Of a DNA stretch of 64,000 nt, positions 45,701 through 60,000 are shown one piece after another. The stretch spans positions 55,184,358 through 55,248,357 of the forward strand of contig OX421494.1 of NCBI GenBank assembly GCA_949126835.1, given 5' to 3'. A program made the position numbers and the translations under genes. The number at the start of each line of letters is the position of its first letter. Position 1 is the first letter of the stretch. This DNA is from Anisus vortex (taxonomy: Eukaryota > Mollusca > Gastropoda > Planorbidae). The notes under the pieces are model-generated. The model saw only the letters and a list, made by a program, of their open reading frames with translations. It was not told the DNA's origin and did not search any database.

Positions 45701-47035
45701 CAGTCTAAGAATAAAACATAAACCCAACAACATATCAGATGTAGAGGTTCAAGATGTTAAGAAAACACAACCCCATGTATGCACATACACATTATACCAA
45801 CACACAGACATTCATGGTAAAACAAAAAGTGTGAAAATAACAAGAAAAAAAAAACCCACACTAAATGTACATGACTACAGTTCACAATTTTTGTGAATGA
45901 AGAGGACAAAAGAAAGGGGGAGGTCTCCCTTTCTCGTGCAAATTTTCTGTTAGTGCAAGACATAAGAAAATTAAATTTGAGAATTTTTTAACACAACTTT
46001 TTAAGGATGATACTTATTTCATTTTCTGGTGTTTTATCCAACTTATCAGCCTAACCATAGCTAATAGGTTTCTTATGATTAAATTTATGTTCTTTGTTAT
46101 TTTAAAAGTGATAATAAGACTCATTAAAAAAAAAAATGAAGTTTAACATGATTTCTACTGTAATTATTATCTAAACATAAACATTGATTCAGGCTAAATA
46201 ACAGGGAAGTTGTAATACACTGTAATTGACAACCTAAAAACAACAACAAAAACAACTATGTAAAAAGTAGAATCATCAACAGCTTATAGAATCTAGTCAA
46301 AGACTTACATGAAGTCTTCAGTTTTGAAAAGGTCTTTTATTTCTATAGTTTCACATTTAAAACTGAACCAAAATTTTATTTATTTTACAACTGGTTTTGA
46401 TAATTTGCTTATATGTTGTGTACATAAACATTTATATCAAAGATCATCAAGGACTTCTGCTAAAAAAAAAAAAGAAAAATGAAAAGAAAGATTGGTAATA
46501 ATTTACATCTAGGCCTAGTTTTATACATTAACTTTTATACATTTATTTTACAAAACAAAAATTTGACATAAAAATATATAAGCAATAATAAATTATTACA
46601 ATTCTATTTACACATTTAGTGTTTCAATTTCAAAATGAAATTTTTTTCAGAAGAACAAAACAAGTGCGAAATTAGACAAGTGCTTCGCTACTTACAAAGT
46701 AGACACAATTACTTGGCAAACTGTGAGTGTGTTGACCCTTGCGGCCAAATTTGTACATGCCTCTAAAAATATAACCAAACATCACAGCCAAGGATATCAA
46801 CAAACAATTGAAAGAAAGACAAAATGAAAAAAAAAAAGGTACAGAAATAAAAATAGCAGCTGGTTGAAAAAAAATGTCAATATGAATACAATACTTTAAA
46901 AACATTCAAATATAAAATTATCTCCCCTGCATTTATTGTCTTAACTTAGTTATTTATTAAAATTAAAACGGATTCGTTATAAGAAGTTCATTGAAGAAAA
47001 ATTCCATTTTTGTTGATTGTAAGGGCATGTAAAGT

Positions 47036-47235
47036 ATCTCTTTCAACCACTTTTGGTTTATAAAGTGCGAGTGAAGCAGAGTGTATGACCAAACAAGGGA
47101 ATATGTGGCCAACACAATGCCCACCAATGTTACTTTTCTCAATAAACATCAAGTTCCCATCACAGCTGCCTAGACTCAAAGACAACCACTAGACCAGGCT
47201 TCAAACCATGAGATTCAATTTATTGCTATACTATG
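47036..47235 (-). mobile_element. Degenerate SINE family C, antisense
   Basis: Matches are diverged but in the correct order: AGTGAAGCAGAGTGTATGAC, GGCCAACACAATGCCCACC, TTCCCATCACAGCTG, AGACTCAAAGACAACC. Confidence 0.55.
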
Positions 47236-48485
47236 GTCATTTCACTATTGCCTAAGTCATTTTTACATGTTCTGAGAAGACTAAAAAAAACTGAATAACA
47301 TCAGCATTACTTCTGCTATGTCACTTTGATACATTTTGTAAAAAAACAAACAAAAAAAACAAACTTTTTCTGATTGATTTAAGATATAGGCTATTTGCCA
47401 CATAATAGAAGACTGTGTAGAGACTTTTTGACTAAAATATAGGCAACATTTGAAATCTTAACTCAAAACCTCCCAATTAATGATGTAGGTGATTGTAAAA
47501 TGACCGTGATGTTATGATAAAGCTAACACATTACATTTACTAGGAAAAATTGTTTTGTTTTTTTACAGACATTTTCACGTACCATACTGATACTGTGATC
47601 TAATCTGAACAAAACTTAGAGACAAGTAGGTTTACAAATCTTTAGATGTAAAGTTACTCTAATTCAGAAACAAAAAAAGTCATCAAAATTTTATTTCACA
47701 AAGAAAACAATTCAATCACATGACTATCTTTAACAAAATACACTGATTCAGTAAATAGGAGTTTTAATAATTAAAAAAAAAAGTTTATTTATTATAATTG
47801 CACTTGTTTGTTACGATGGTATTAATAGTTCTATGCCATTCGGATCACATTGTCTTGAGTGCAAGGAAGATAATGTTGAAACAGTACAAACAAACATTGA
47901 ATATGTTCGTCACAATTCAAATTGCATTGAAAAAAAAAGAAGTTCATTTGGGCCACCAAAATGGCTGAGACATTTCGCACATGAAAAATGAAATCTTTTT
48001 TCTTCTAAAATTGTATCATTGTTAGTCAAGATTAAACACCAGGCAATGAGATTCACTTCATGAGCTTTTAATTACAACTTAAATATCTACATCTCATATA
48101 TTTAGACCATACATTCAACTTTCTTTTTATAAGTGGAAATACCTTACAATTGTTGGAGGTATGCTTAGTTTGATTGACAAAATCTTTAGGTCTAAACAAT
48201 GTATTGAAAAACAAAAAAACAAATTCAACTTTTGGCTGAGAGAATTTATTATTCTAATTATGTACAACATTCAATCAGAATTTGATACTTGCATGAACAT
48301 TATTTAATGAATAAGAAAATACAATTAATACACATGTTATGTCACATAAAATAAAAATGAAGATAAATTACTGTACTGTTATGACCTTATTTAAAAAACC
48401 TAAAAAATTTGGTATTAAGTTATTTCTGTTCTATGTCTACCATTTCATTGTATATATATACTACTTTACTACAATGATAAAGTAT

Positions 48486-48672
48486 AGGGGTTGGCAACCT
48501 TTTGATAACAGTGAGCCCAAAAAAAGAATTTCTAATTCATTACGTGTGCCAGCAACCTAAAAGTCAACCTGTTTAATAGATTTCTTGAAGAAGAGAATTG
48601 CACTTTTTTTTGGGGTCTTCCGCATGCCATTGAAAGTCGCTATGCGTGCCAGCCATAGGTTCCTGACCTCTG
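48486..48672. mobile_element. Short hAT-type MITE relic
   Basis: It begins TAGGGGTTGGCAACC and ends GGTTCCTGACCTCTG, an imperfect inverted repeat like the elements at 38711 and 58079. No target duplication is evident. Confidence 0.55.
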
Positions 48673-50082
48673 GCTTAAACATCAACATTAGCTGCACAAT
48701 AATGCACGTACTTTTTATCAACTTGCTTGAAATTTTATTTAGCTGTTTTTTATAATTGTATAACATAATAAACAATAAACAAATATTTAGGATTAGAATA
48801 TTGAGTGCTATCAGGAGTATTGAATTTCATGACGCTAATAGAATACAGGTATAGAAAGTATAGATACCAGTGCTAGATGGGCTCTAAACTAAACTGCCAT
48901 CTGTACTCCATGGAAGCAGAGAAAGTAAGGAAAGAGTAGCTCTGAAAGGAATGAAGAGACAGAGAGATTTCTGCTAACAAGTATTCCATTGTGTCTGGAC
49001 AATACAATATGTATTCATCATAAACAAAATATCAGAGATGAGATAGCAGCTTTAAATATGCTAGGTTGGCAGCAAGTAACACTCAATTGTACTGTAAGGA
49101 AATATTTCTTAAAAACAACATTAGCCCTCTTAGTTAAAAAAACAAGTTAACAACCTTTTCTTTCATAGTAAAAATAACCAATACAAAAAAATCTATCAAA
49201 GATCTTTCCAACAACATACAAATGGTAATTATTTCTACTAGAAAATGTGCAAAAAATGCAACTTGTCGATTTTTGATGAAATAATTATGAACACTTCATT
49301 AATCAAGTGTTATCAGTGAACAAATATAAATTGATCCTCATACTTCTGGGTTACTTAACATAAGTGATACAGTTTTAATATTTTATACAAACTCCTATTT
49401 CCCCCCAAAAATAAATCATTAATCAAGAAAAAACATTATAGTGAATAGCTCAAGCACAATTTTATCAACATATAACCTACATAGGCTATATTACAGATAT
49501 TACATACATTTTAAACAAAAACAGATGATAAAAATATACAGCTAAAATAGTTTATCCACTCACACTTATGATTAACAAATATATTACACTTAGAATATAA
49601 CGTAAACAGTTATATATAAGGTTATTTATAAAACTTTAACATTTCTTCTTAGGTTAGGTTTCCTTCCAAAAAAAAACCCTGAACCCTTGAATCCCACCAG
49701 AAATAGATATTGGGAAAAACATGTTTTAACTTAAGCTTTCCAATGGACTACTTGTCAACTATTATTACAAAATGTAATGCTCGAAAATGTTGACAAGTTC
49801 AGTATTTTAGCACAAGTTTAAAATCTAGCAGCCGTGCTCATGAGACAATTACAGAAATTGTTGTTTTAAATCTAGCAACAGGCTACAAGAACACAGCTCT
49901 TAATTTAATCACATTGTTATTAATGAGCATCAAAATCTTGGGAGGTTATCATAAGTTTTGAGTCAATCCTTTTTTCTCATGTAGTGTTTCTCACAATGAA
50001 AGCCTTTTAAATGTACACTGTAAATAAATGTATAAACAGTCTTTCACAATAATTGAAGTAAAAAAAAATGAGACTTGTAAGT

Positions 50083-50228
50083 TGACAGACGTTCCTTCTA
50101 GATAGAAGATTATTACCTCCCATAAGCCAAAAACTTCTGCAGGGCGGCAGGGGTTGGTCAGAGGCAGTGATAGAACCCGCGTTGTTTTGTGACTGTGACG
50201 GTGTACTAACCCCAGGACCAGCCGGCCT
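50083..50228 (-). mobile_element. SINE family B, antisense
   Basis: From the left GACAGACGTTCCTTCTAGAT (tail), then GAGGCAGTGATAGAACCCGC (inverse B box), and CCAGGACCAGCCGGCC (head). Confidence 0.7.
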
Positions 50229-50592
50229 CACATTACTTTACAGGACAATGTAACATTTGAGTCAACTTGTTGCAAGTTTATGTAAAGATATTTTTTTAAT
50301 CTATTATTTTGACAATGGGAACTAATTCCTCCCTTAGATGCAAAAAAAACAAAACAACAACAACATTTCATATCAGCATACAACAACAACACACTATTGT
50401 TTACATAGGTTCAAATACATGTTTGTATCATTTCATTTCATAAATAGAATAAATAAACATGACATAAAAAAAATTAAAATGTAAACTTAAAGCTGAAAGG
50501 GAGATTATCCAGTTATTATCTTTTTGTTTTGTTTAACGACACAACATTCCTAAGGACAGAGAAAGGTGCTAATAACTAGGCTGATATGTAGG

Positions 50593-53500
50593 TCATGAAC
50601 TGTTCATTTCCTGTTCCAGCATGGCATCCAGTTCATCTGTGAGGCCCTGCAACATGTCATCAATGTCACTTAACACATTGCCAGAACTCACTGGTTTTAC
50701 ACTGAAATGACAACAAAAGACAAAGATTAATAAAATATGCCATGTATATATATATAAGAATAAATATTACAATCTTTATGTGTTGTTGTAATACATTTCA
50801 AAATCCACTAATAAATATTACAATCTTTATGTGTTGTAATAATACATTTCAAAATCTACTTAGATCTATGGTTAACTCAATAGCTGGTCATAAGATTTAT
50901 TCAATTCTATGGTAATGCTATTTATTCCAAGATTGCACTAAGCATGCTAAATTTAATAGGAAGGGTTAGAAGAGCTCTATAAATAACCATTAGGCTATTA
51001 TTATTATTATTGATGCAAAATGTTTTTGAGAGTTACCTTAACTTTTTTTGTATATGCCCTATTTATCTTTTCTAGCCGTAATCTAATTTTTGTAATCAAA
51101 AAAGTTTTTTTTATTTAAATCTTACCATTCTGAAATCCAGCTACACTTAACAAAAAAAACTACCTTTTTGTATTTAAAAAAAAGTGTTCCTTTTGAAAAG
51201 TATATAAAGCTGTCTGTTAAACAAATACTTAAGATATGGTTTTAGTTTAAATTAAAGTATACAAACACAAAGAAACGCCATATATCTTAATTGACTTATT
51301 GGAAGAAAATTCTTTTCAAACCCACACAGAATAGCGGCCCTTTATTTAACACAGGAAGTCAGTGAGATAAAAAAAATACTCACCTTTCTTCAACAGCTGC
51401 TTGTGCCGCAGGGGCTGGTGGCACATTGCCCAGGGGCTCACTGATTGGTCTGGAGGGCTTAGGACTCAGCATGGGTTTAGGGTTTGGCACTGGGGCTTTT
51501 ATTGCACCTGAAACAAAACAACACAACAGCTTTGAGAAGAGATAGACTTTAAATACATTGAAATTCTATGTGTTAATATTAGTATTATATTATAAAGTCC
51601 AATTCATTTATCGGTGAATACACACTTACAATACATGATAGTTGAAATGCTGATGAATGCTAGGATTTGTTCACGGAACTGGAGGGTGTCGCTGAGTCTA
51701 CCCAGATCGGATTGGTATCTAACATTAGTTGGGGGTAAAGTAAACGCGGCTGGGTATTGTGCTGGCCACACATCCCCTAGTATGCCACAGAAACTGATGA
51801 ACGCTGCTTCACCAACCCTATGAGCAAATTGGTCCCACGGGTACTTACTAACTTACTTACATACATACAAGCATTAGTGGGAATGTTTTATTTTGGACAT
51901 AATTAGCTTAAAAAAATGTAATTTTTGGTATCAAAAGATTTCTTCTAGGTACTTTATGTTTGTATTAAATGGTAGAGTCTAGTACATTTTATTTCAAGAC
52001 TATACAATGCTCTTGAATTTTGGTTTAAAAACTAACAAAAATTTTCCGTCAGGAATACTTAGTACAAAAAGGATTGAGGCATTTCATTTACAGAAATATC
52101 ACAGGGTTATATAACTTGTATACATTAATTTTCTTTTTAAAGCTAGATATTTTGGTGAGGCCTAACAATTAAGTTACAAAGAATAATACTAAATGTCTAC
52201 ATAACGGGAGATCATCATGTTTGTTTCTAACTTTTTGCTGTTAATTTCTTGATACATATTTCTCTGTTATAATTTAAATCAAACTCACCTATGGGATTTA
52301 GTGGTTTGTTGGTGTTCTTTTGCATCTGAGATGGCTGAATGTTTCCATGGTAACCTGAAGCTGAAGACTGTAGACTACTGGCTGCTGGGATATGCTGAGA
52401 GTATGGCGACTGCGATGATTTGTATGGGGAAGTGTTAGAAAACCTGTGAGGCTCACTGTCAAACATGTTGGGGTTAAGGTCAACATTTCTCTGTCCACCC
52501 TCCATGTCCACTGACTGGACAATTGAAGGCTTGGCATTGGCAGCTCTCTGCTTGATGGTGCCCACGTTCTCGTTAGCGAAGGGCAAGGTGTTGGAGTCGA
52601 TGCTAGAGGAGGAGGAGTTGGACTCAAAGCTGGTCGTGGACTCGCTCCGCTTGTCGTGACATATCGCGTGCATGGCGTCGGGCTCCGGCGTGCACTCGTG
52701 CTCGCTGCTGGACGGGGAACTGCCGCCGGCTACAGCAAGAGAATTGGTGGGTTGCCTGCGCAGTTGGACTACAGCCTGGCCGGGCACAGTCTTTGGTGTC
52801 GGCAACACAGGCATCACATTGGGCGCATGGCGAGGTTGGTTCGCTGTGGAACCGACAGGCTGGATGAAATTCCTAGGTCCAGGGTGATTAGGTCTGGGTT
52901 TGTTTCCGTAGTCCCGCTGATGCATGCTATAGTCTGCTTTCCCTCTCAAAGAGGGGATGCCATAATTGTGTATTTTCGGAGTGATGATGTCCATAGCTAT
53001 TGGTGGCGGAGGGGGCGGGAAGTCATCGCTGTCAGTTGACACGTTATCTGGAAACTGGTCGTCCTCATCTGTTTTCTTGCCAAATTTTTCGGACAAGCTC
53101 TTGACGCAGCTTGCGAACGCTTGAACCTGAGGCTGTCCTGTTTGAGCAATGGGATGGTTGGCTGACGGATGGGGAGATGACTGCTGTGATGATTGATGCT
53201 GGATGGCGTGTGCTTGTGCTGCCGAGGTGTAAGGCAGCTGCTGCTGTTGGTGTAGGGGTTTAGGCACGTTAGTCGCTGAGATGGGAGATTTAGGCGGCAG
53301 TGGAGACTTGGGGTGCGACTGTGGCTGGACTTGCGGCTGGATGATGGAAACCTTTGGTTTAACCAGCACCGGCGGCTGCTGCTGAGAGAGGTGATGACCT
53401 GCAGCAGAGATCGGGGGCCCTGCGACGATCAGCTTTGGAGCCGAGCCAGGCTTGGGGGACAAAGGCTTCTGAGCAATAGCGGGCGGGTTTAGTGAAGCCT

Positions 53501-56500
53501 GGGGCGGGAGCTGGTAATGTTGAGGTGCTGTTTGCTGCTGTTGCTGTGTTGGATGAAGTGTTTGAGGGGGGACTGCTTGTTGTTGCGGTTGAAACTTGTT
53601 TGCCACAGCAGGGGAGTGCGGCTTCTGGGGCTTCTGCATGACAGGAGGCGGGGCCTGTTTGGAGGCAACAATAGTGGCAGGCTGGGGATGAACAGAAGCT
53701 GAAACAGTAATGGTAGTCGGTGCATTCACGTTTCTGCTCGGCGACGCCGGTGCACTCTGGGATAGCAGGGACGTTTCCTCCCTTATCGAGTGCGTGCGCT
53801 TTGGTGGTGGAGGTGGAATCTTCTTCGCTCCTTTGCTCCCAGGAGACACAAGCTTGGACTGTCCTGATTGGTCAATGTCTGTGTTGATGTGCAGCGACCC
53901 GGATAACGACACGTTCATTGGATTCTGGGATATCTGGGACTGAATAATCTGTGGAGTGTCGTAGATGTGCTCCCTGGCATCAATACAGACCATGTTGTTG
54001 TTGTTATTATGACCATGTTTAAGGTTGGCACCAACAAGATACATGCTCTTATTTCCATCCGAGTTTATCTCAGACTCGTGCTTCTCGGATTCTGACTTGA
54101 CCATGACCTTAGCAGAGGGCTTCCTTTTGTCCAGGACAACTTGATACGCAGCAAAGTCGTCTGCATCAAGAACTTTCCCAGAGTTGTCTGAGAAGACGTC
54201 ATTTTCTGAGGATCTGCGGGTTGGTCCTTGGAAAGAGTGGTACATATGGGACTGACCATTGTTGTCTCTCTTATCGTCTGATGTACTAGATCTCATGTTC
54301 CTTTTCACCTGTATGGCCACCACGTCAGGCTGCAGGCCGCTAGAGCTACCTGTAGAGTTATGTCTATACGGGGTGGCCCCGGCAAGGCCCGCATCTTCCC
54401 TGGGCAAGGGGATGACCCTCACCTCTCCCTGCCCGGAAGCCCCCACTGCGCCCCCTCCGCCACTGCCCACACTGCTCCCGCTGTTGCCGCTGCTGATGGT
54501 GCTGATGCTGTCCCCTGAGGGAGACTTCTTGGGCCGCGCCCCGCACAGGGCGCCGTCGTACACGTGCTGCGGGATGGCCGTGATCTCGCCCCCTGACCAC
54601 CGGCCAGTGATGGGCGGAGCAGGTGGGGGCGGCTCCAAAAGCTCCAGGGAGGCCGTCCTGCCGTCCACAGAGGACAACCTCTTGCCGCCGCTGGTGATTC
54701 GTTTTAGTCTGTCAATAGCCAGCATGATCTTTTTCTGGTGACCTGAAAACACACAAAGAAAGAAAGAGTTCAACTATGGTGACTTTACATTGAGGGCATA
54801 GGTTTACTTGAGGGCATAGGCCTACTCGCCCACTCACACCTACAGTTTCATCCACTGCACAGTTGATTACACAAGAAATAAAGTAAACGGCCAACAACAA
54901 ATGTTATAAATATAAGGCAAAGAGCAATGACATTCGGTCGGTGTGTTTTTTCCACGACATCCGATGTGTTGTTGGGACACACTGAGACATTCAATGACTG
55001 ACACACGGAAGCGTTCATTTAAACACAGGACACAAGGAAACACACATTGACAGTAACAACATAGAATACCTGTTTAGCTTTACGAAAGGTAATTAAACAC
55101 GTGAACCTGTTAAACCAAATCTCTTGTCATCAAGGTACTAATTGTACATAGACTGTATAAACAAGTAGAATAAACCTTCTATAAATAGAATACTTTATTT
55201 TCTCACTATACCTAGCAGGTGTGAAATATGAATCCAGCTTCCCGAAATGTTGAAAAAAGATCCAAGATTTCATTTCCATTGGGCTAGAAGAAATTGCGCT
55301 GCTAATATTAAAATGTTTTCCAATGAAATGGTTTTATTTCAACACCTCCCCTTCCACTTTCCTTCTAAAAGCCTGGCCTCATCATACTTACACACAATTC
55401 CCTGCTATGTTGCATCTAGAGGCGCAACAAATGGCGCTTAGCTTACGAGCCACCTCTTTGTGGAGAGACTGATTGCCCATTGGAACCTGGCGCAAATGAC
55501 TGAAACCCGCGCAGATGCACACAGTTCACACGACGACATTATGGTGAAGCACCAGCTCCCCTACAGCTCAAATCTCAATACATTTTGTCTATGTAGTCTT
55601 TGAAGTATGAAAGTCTACTCGATAAAACAATGCACTTATTCCAACCCTCGACAAGCGCCTCATTGTTTAACACTCAAAACTCTACTCGTGAGAAACTACG
55701 AGGGCTGGCAGAATTTCTGTTAGCCGCCGAGGAGGCATAAAAATGTCAAGGTTGGCAGTTGCATGCATATTTATAGACTTCACCAACACTCTATAAATAT
55801 TGAACTCCATGCCCCCCACCCGCGTCCCGGACACCTCTTCTAAAAAATCAGGTCATACCGTTTTACCCCATCAGTTAATGTTGACCAGGTTGTTACAAAG
55901 TAGTACAAAGCCTACTCTTAAGAAACATGCAGATGATGGTTCCCCCCATTGCCACAGTGCGTTTAACCAAATTACAATAACTCAGCAAAACCGGTTTTGA
56001 AATTATAAAAAAAAAAATAACGAAACAAAAAAAAAACTCAGAAATTGTAATGTACCCGAACAGATCACCAGCTTTTATGAAAAAACTAGTTCCTGACAAT
56101 GTGTGACGTCACAAGTCACAACCAAGAGCAATGAGCTACCATCTACCATCCCCTCCTCCCTTTTGTCATTCCCTGCACAGCGTGTTACATTCGTCTTATT
56201 CTTAAAGTTTTGAAAGACGTGCGATAAACATATTATGCACTTTGGAAACATAACAACGACAACAACATTTAATAACAATAACAACAAGATATGAAAATAT
56301 ACTAATCAAGTATATACACCACTATTTAAGCGTGCCCAGTATTTTATATCTTTTGGCGCCCTACGCCACTCACCTTACGATGCATAAACTCCCATTTCTT
56401 TTTTTTTTTGTTTGACGAGGAACCGACCCCCCCCCCTTTCCTAAAAAAAACAACAACAACAAAAAAAACAACAATGGCGACAGACTTTTGAAATTAAGGT

Positions 56501-57002
56501 CAAGGTGATTGCGTTTCCCAGGCACTAAAGTTGTAACCCACAAGCAAGATGGCTGCCACTTAAATGTCAACTCGTGGACGCATGGGCAATGTAAATCACT
56601 ACAACGCCTTAACATTGGAGGGGGGTGCAGGGGCGTCTACACTGCCGGGGAGGGAGATCGTTTAAACGGAAATCTTCCTACAATAGAATTTGGTCAATCA
56701 ATACGGGGAAATGATTGAGCTGACAATCAATGTCAATCACTGAACTATATTTACACAGATGTCCTTTGACACTCGGGCGGAGCCGATACACTGGCCGATC
56801 TATACAGCTTCACTTACCTATACAAGTTGTAAAGTCGATTAAATGGCGAATCTATACTTCACTTACCTATAAAAATTATAAAAAGGCCAATCTATAGGCA
56901 GACATGCCTACCCCTAAGGACTAAAAAGAGGAACAATCTTGATGAAAAAGAGGATTTTTCATCAAAAAAGCGGAACACTCTTTATCTAACAATCTTTTAT
57001 AA

Positions 57003-57045
<43 letters not shown>

Positions 57046-60000
57046 AAATCTAGGCCTATTATTTATTATTAGATTTAAAATGTAGGTAGGCTTACGTTTC
57101 ACAGACAATTCGCAATGGATCTAGATCTAGTAGGCCTACAAAGAACATTAAATTCACATTTGCTGAATAAACTCCTCTGAATATTCCTTCCAATAACACT
57201 GAATTAGTTCTTTTACAATTTGAACAAGTCATATTTAAACTTTCTGAGCCAGGACGTTTAGACATTTTCACAATCTTAGCAATACAGTAAAGGAAAAGAA
57301 TATTAATTGCCAAACACGAGTAATACCGCAAAAAAACGTTATAAAAGCCCACAATATCTCTTTTAATAAACCCAGAAAACCCAAGTAATGATAATTATAG
57401 CATTGTGACTTTTTTGTGCCTTTGTTTTATCAACCTAGACACGGACTATATTTCAACCCATGAAAAACCCAAACTTTCCAATTTGGCGTAACAAAACTAG
57501 TAAAAAGCGTAACGGCGTAACAAAGTGTGTTTTTTAATCAAAAAGCGGAACAAATACGCCAAAAGCGGAACGGTAGGCATGTCTGTATAGGCCAACTTCA
57601 CTTATCTATACAAGTTGTAAAGTCTAAAAAAAAAACGTATTGAATTCTAAAGTATTTGTTTTTTAACATTTAGATGTTTAAAGGTACACGTCATGTGTAC
57701 TCCATTTAGTCTAAAGCAAATATTGAACTGCATGAATACATTTGTGTATCTTACGTGAATGACACATTTTACTTATTTTGTTTATACCGCCATTTTGTAA
57801 CTGTCGTCATTAAAAACAACACCATTAAAAACAAAATTGTTTTAGTTCAATGTTTTGTTTTGCTTAGGTCAATGTTTACATGGTGCTCGGTCAGTGATAA
57901 ATATATCAACGGTAAATATGGCAAGGTAAATTATACACCTTGACATAAAGATAGTACTCAGTAAACACTTTCATATAAGCATTTGCCAATCTCTCTGATC
58001 ATAGGCCAGTGTTGACAATATATCAACGACTGTCTATATTTAGAAATTAGCTTTCTGGTGCAGTACTACACTATACAACAGGGGTCGGCAACCTACGACC
58101 CATGTGCCAGACTTGGCACGCAGGGTGATCTTCAATCGAACGCAGAAAGGCTATTCAAGTCTCTTCTTCGTCAAGAGATTAGGATGGCTTTTAGGCCATT
58201 GGCACGCTGAATGAATCAGAAATCCTATTATGGTACACTATTATTAAAAGGTTACCGACCCCTGCTGTCCACAATAGATCGTTTTTAACTGGACTGGTTA
58301 CATACACAATAGTTACATTTATAATATTTGATCAATGATTTCAATTGTAGAAAAGATAATACAATTAATTCTACCTAAATCAATATTTTGTTTCTATGTG
58401 TATTTAAGGTAGACGTGGTATAACATGAGGATCGTGATTTACTGGAAGGTAGGGCCGCAGAAGAATTATAATATGCATGAGCAACGCTAAAAGTGGGCTT
58501 GTTTGAAAGTTAAGAGATGAATTGTACTTCATGTACTGTACCAAGGAGCAATGTATTGGCTGCAACCCTTAGACCCTGATCGAAGGTCTCGAGGTCGAGC
58601 CCCGAGGCATGAAACACAGACGAGGCCCAGTGGGCTACGTTTCCGTCCTAGAGGGGGGGGTGTATCCGATCATAGTGCTTTACACATGAGCCTGTTAAAC
58701 CAAAACCCTTTGTACTCTAGGTTCCAACTGTAAATATATACTTTGGTGCCAGGCGGCAGTCGCCCCGTCACCCCCACCCTCTATTTACGCCATTGACAAG
58801 GATCCAGGATTACTTATTCTGAACTTATTCATCAGAACCCTTGTATAGAATTGCGGTTAAGTCATCGGAGAGATAAACGAAAAGTGAGTTCTCCAGCCCG
58901 TCCGATTTAAGCTCGGCGAGTCGGGTACAAACATTTCCAAGTATAGGACATGGTCCTTCAGTGCTAAAACTATTGCCTTGAGTGAAAGTACTTAAAGCCG
59001 AAATGCTCGTTCGGTGTTCAAAACTCTAAAAAAAAAATGTCATTTGCAAGTCAAGTATAACCGCTGGGCTTCATTGCTTATAACCCAAGAAGTAGGTCAA
59101 CTTTATTTGCTACAATCCATTATGTTTTATGTGTGTCCTACAATGAACGGCCTGTTCCCTGATAGATTAAGATGTCGGGCGCTGGTGGTGTCTGTGTGTG
59201 GGGAGGGGGCGCTGACCAGTCAGCAGCCAGGTGATCCCCAATAAATGAAAAGTAAACTTCATTAAGTCAATAGTTAGCAATATAAAGACGTGTGTGGAGG
59301 TGTGTGTGTGTGTGGGGGGGGGAGTCGGTCAAGCTTAATCCGCCTTCTTTATCTTATTACAGCAGACAAATAACAAAAATAAAGTTATACGCCAAATAAA
59401 TACAGTTCCCATTTATCGGTGTTAAAGGTTAAAGGTGAACATGAAAAGGTCAATCGAGGACGCCAATCGGATAGGAGTAAAAAAACAACAACACCGTATC
59501 ATTGTTACTCATGAATTGATAAAGAATAGCAGACGATAGCCCAGAAGTACAAACAGAACATGAACAAAAGGCACTAAAATTAGTAGGCCTATATTTATAT
59601 ACGAAACTAAAGAAAAATAAAGGAAACTTTTAAATCCAATACATATTTAAATCTACTTTGTTATGTTAAAGCATATGTTCTTGAATGTCTTAGATATAGG
59701 CCTAAATTGACGATAAATGTAGGCCTATATTGACGATAGACAAAGGCCTATATTGACGATAGATGTAGGCCTATATTGACGATAGATGTAGGCCTATATT
59801 GACGATAGATGTAGGCCTATATTGACGATAGATGTAGGCCTATATTGACGATAGATGTAGGCCTATATTGACGATAGATGTAGGCCTATATTGACGATAG
59901 ATGTAGGCTATGCCTATATTGACGATATTGTCATCAAATCAAAATCGATCACTATATTCACTATATCTCTAGTAGGCCTAACTGGATTTTATTTCACTAT

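Larger units (their letters stand above)
45701..50592. other. AT-rich region downstream of Caskin (3' UTR or spacer)
   Basis: No gene is recognised. The sequence is unusually free of elements apart from a degenerate antisense SINE C at about 47036-47235, a small hAT relic at 48486-48672 and a SINE B at 50083-50228. Part of it is probably the Caskin 3' UTR, but I cannot place its end. Confidence 0.4.

Noticed and set aside
52656..54741. Several open frames opposite or overlapping the long Caskin exon
   Set aside because: They are shadows of a GC-rich, stop-poor exon; only the minus frame continues the SAM domain and matches splice phases.
57092..57352. 86-codon minus-strand frame with a Cys pair
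   Set aside because: It lies within a TIR element, is short and matches no family I know.
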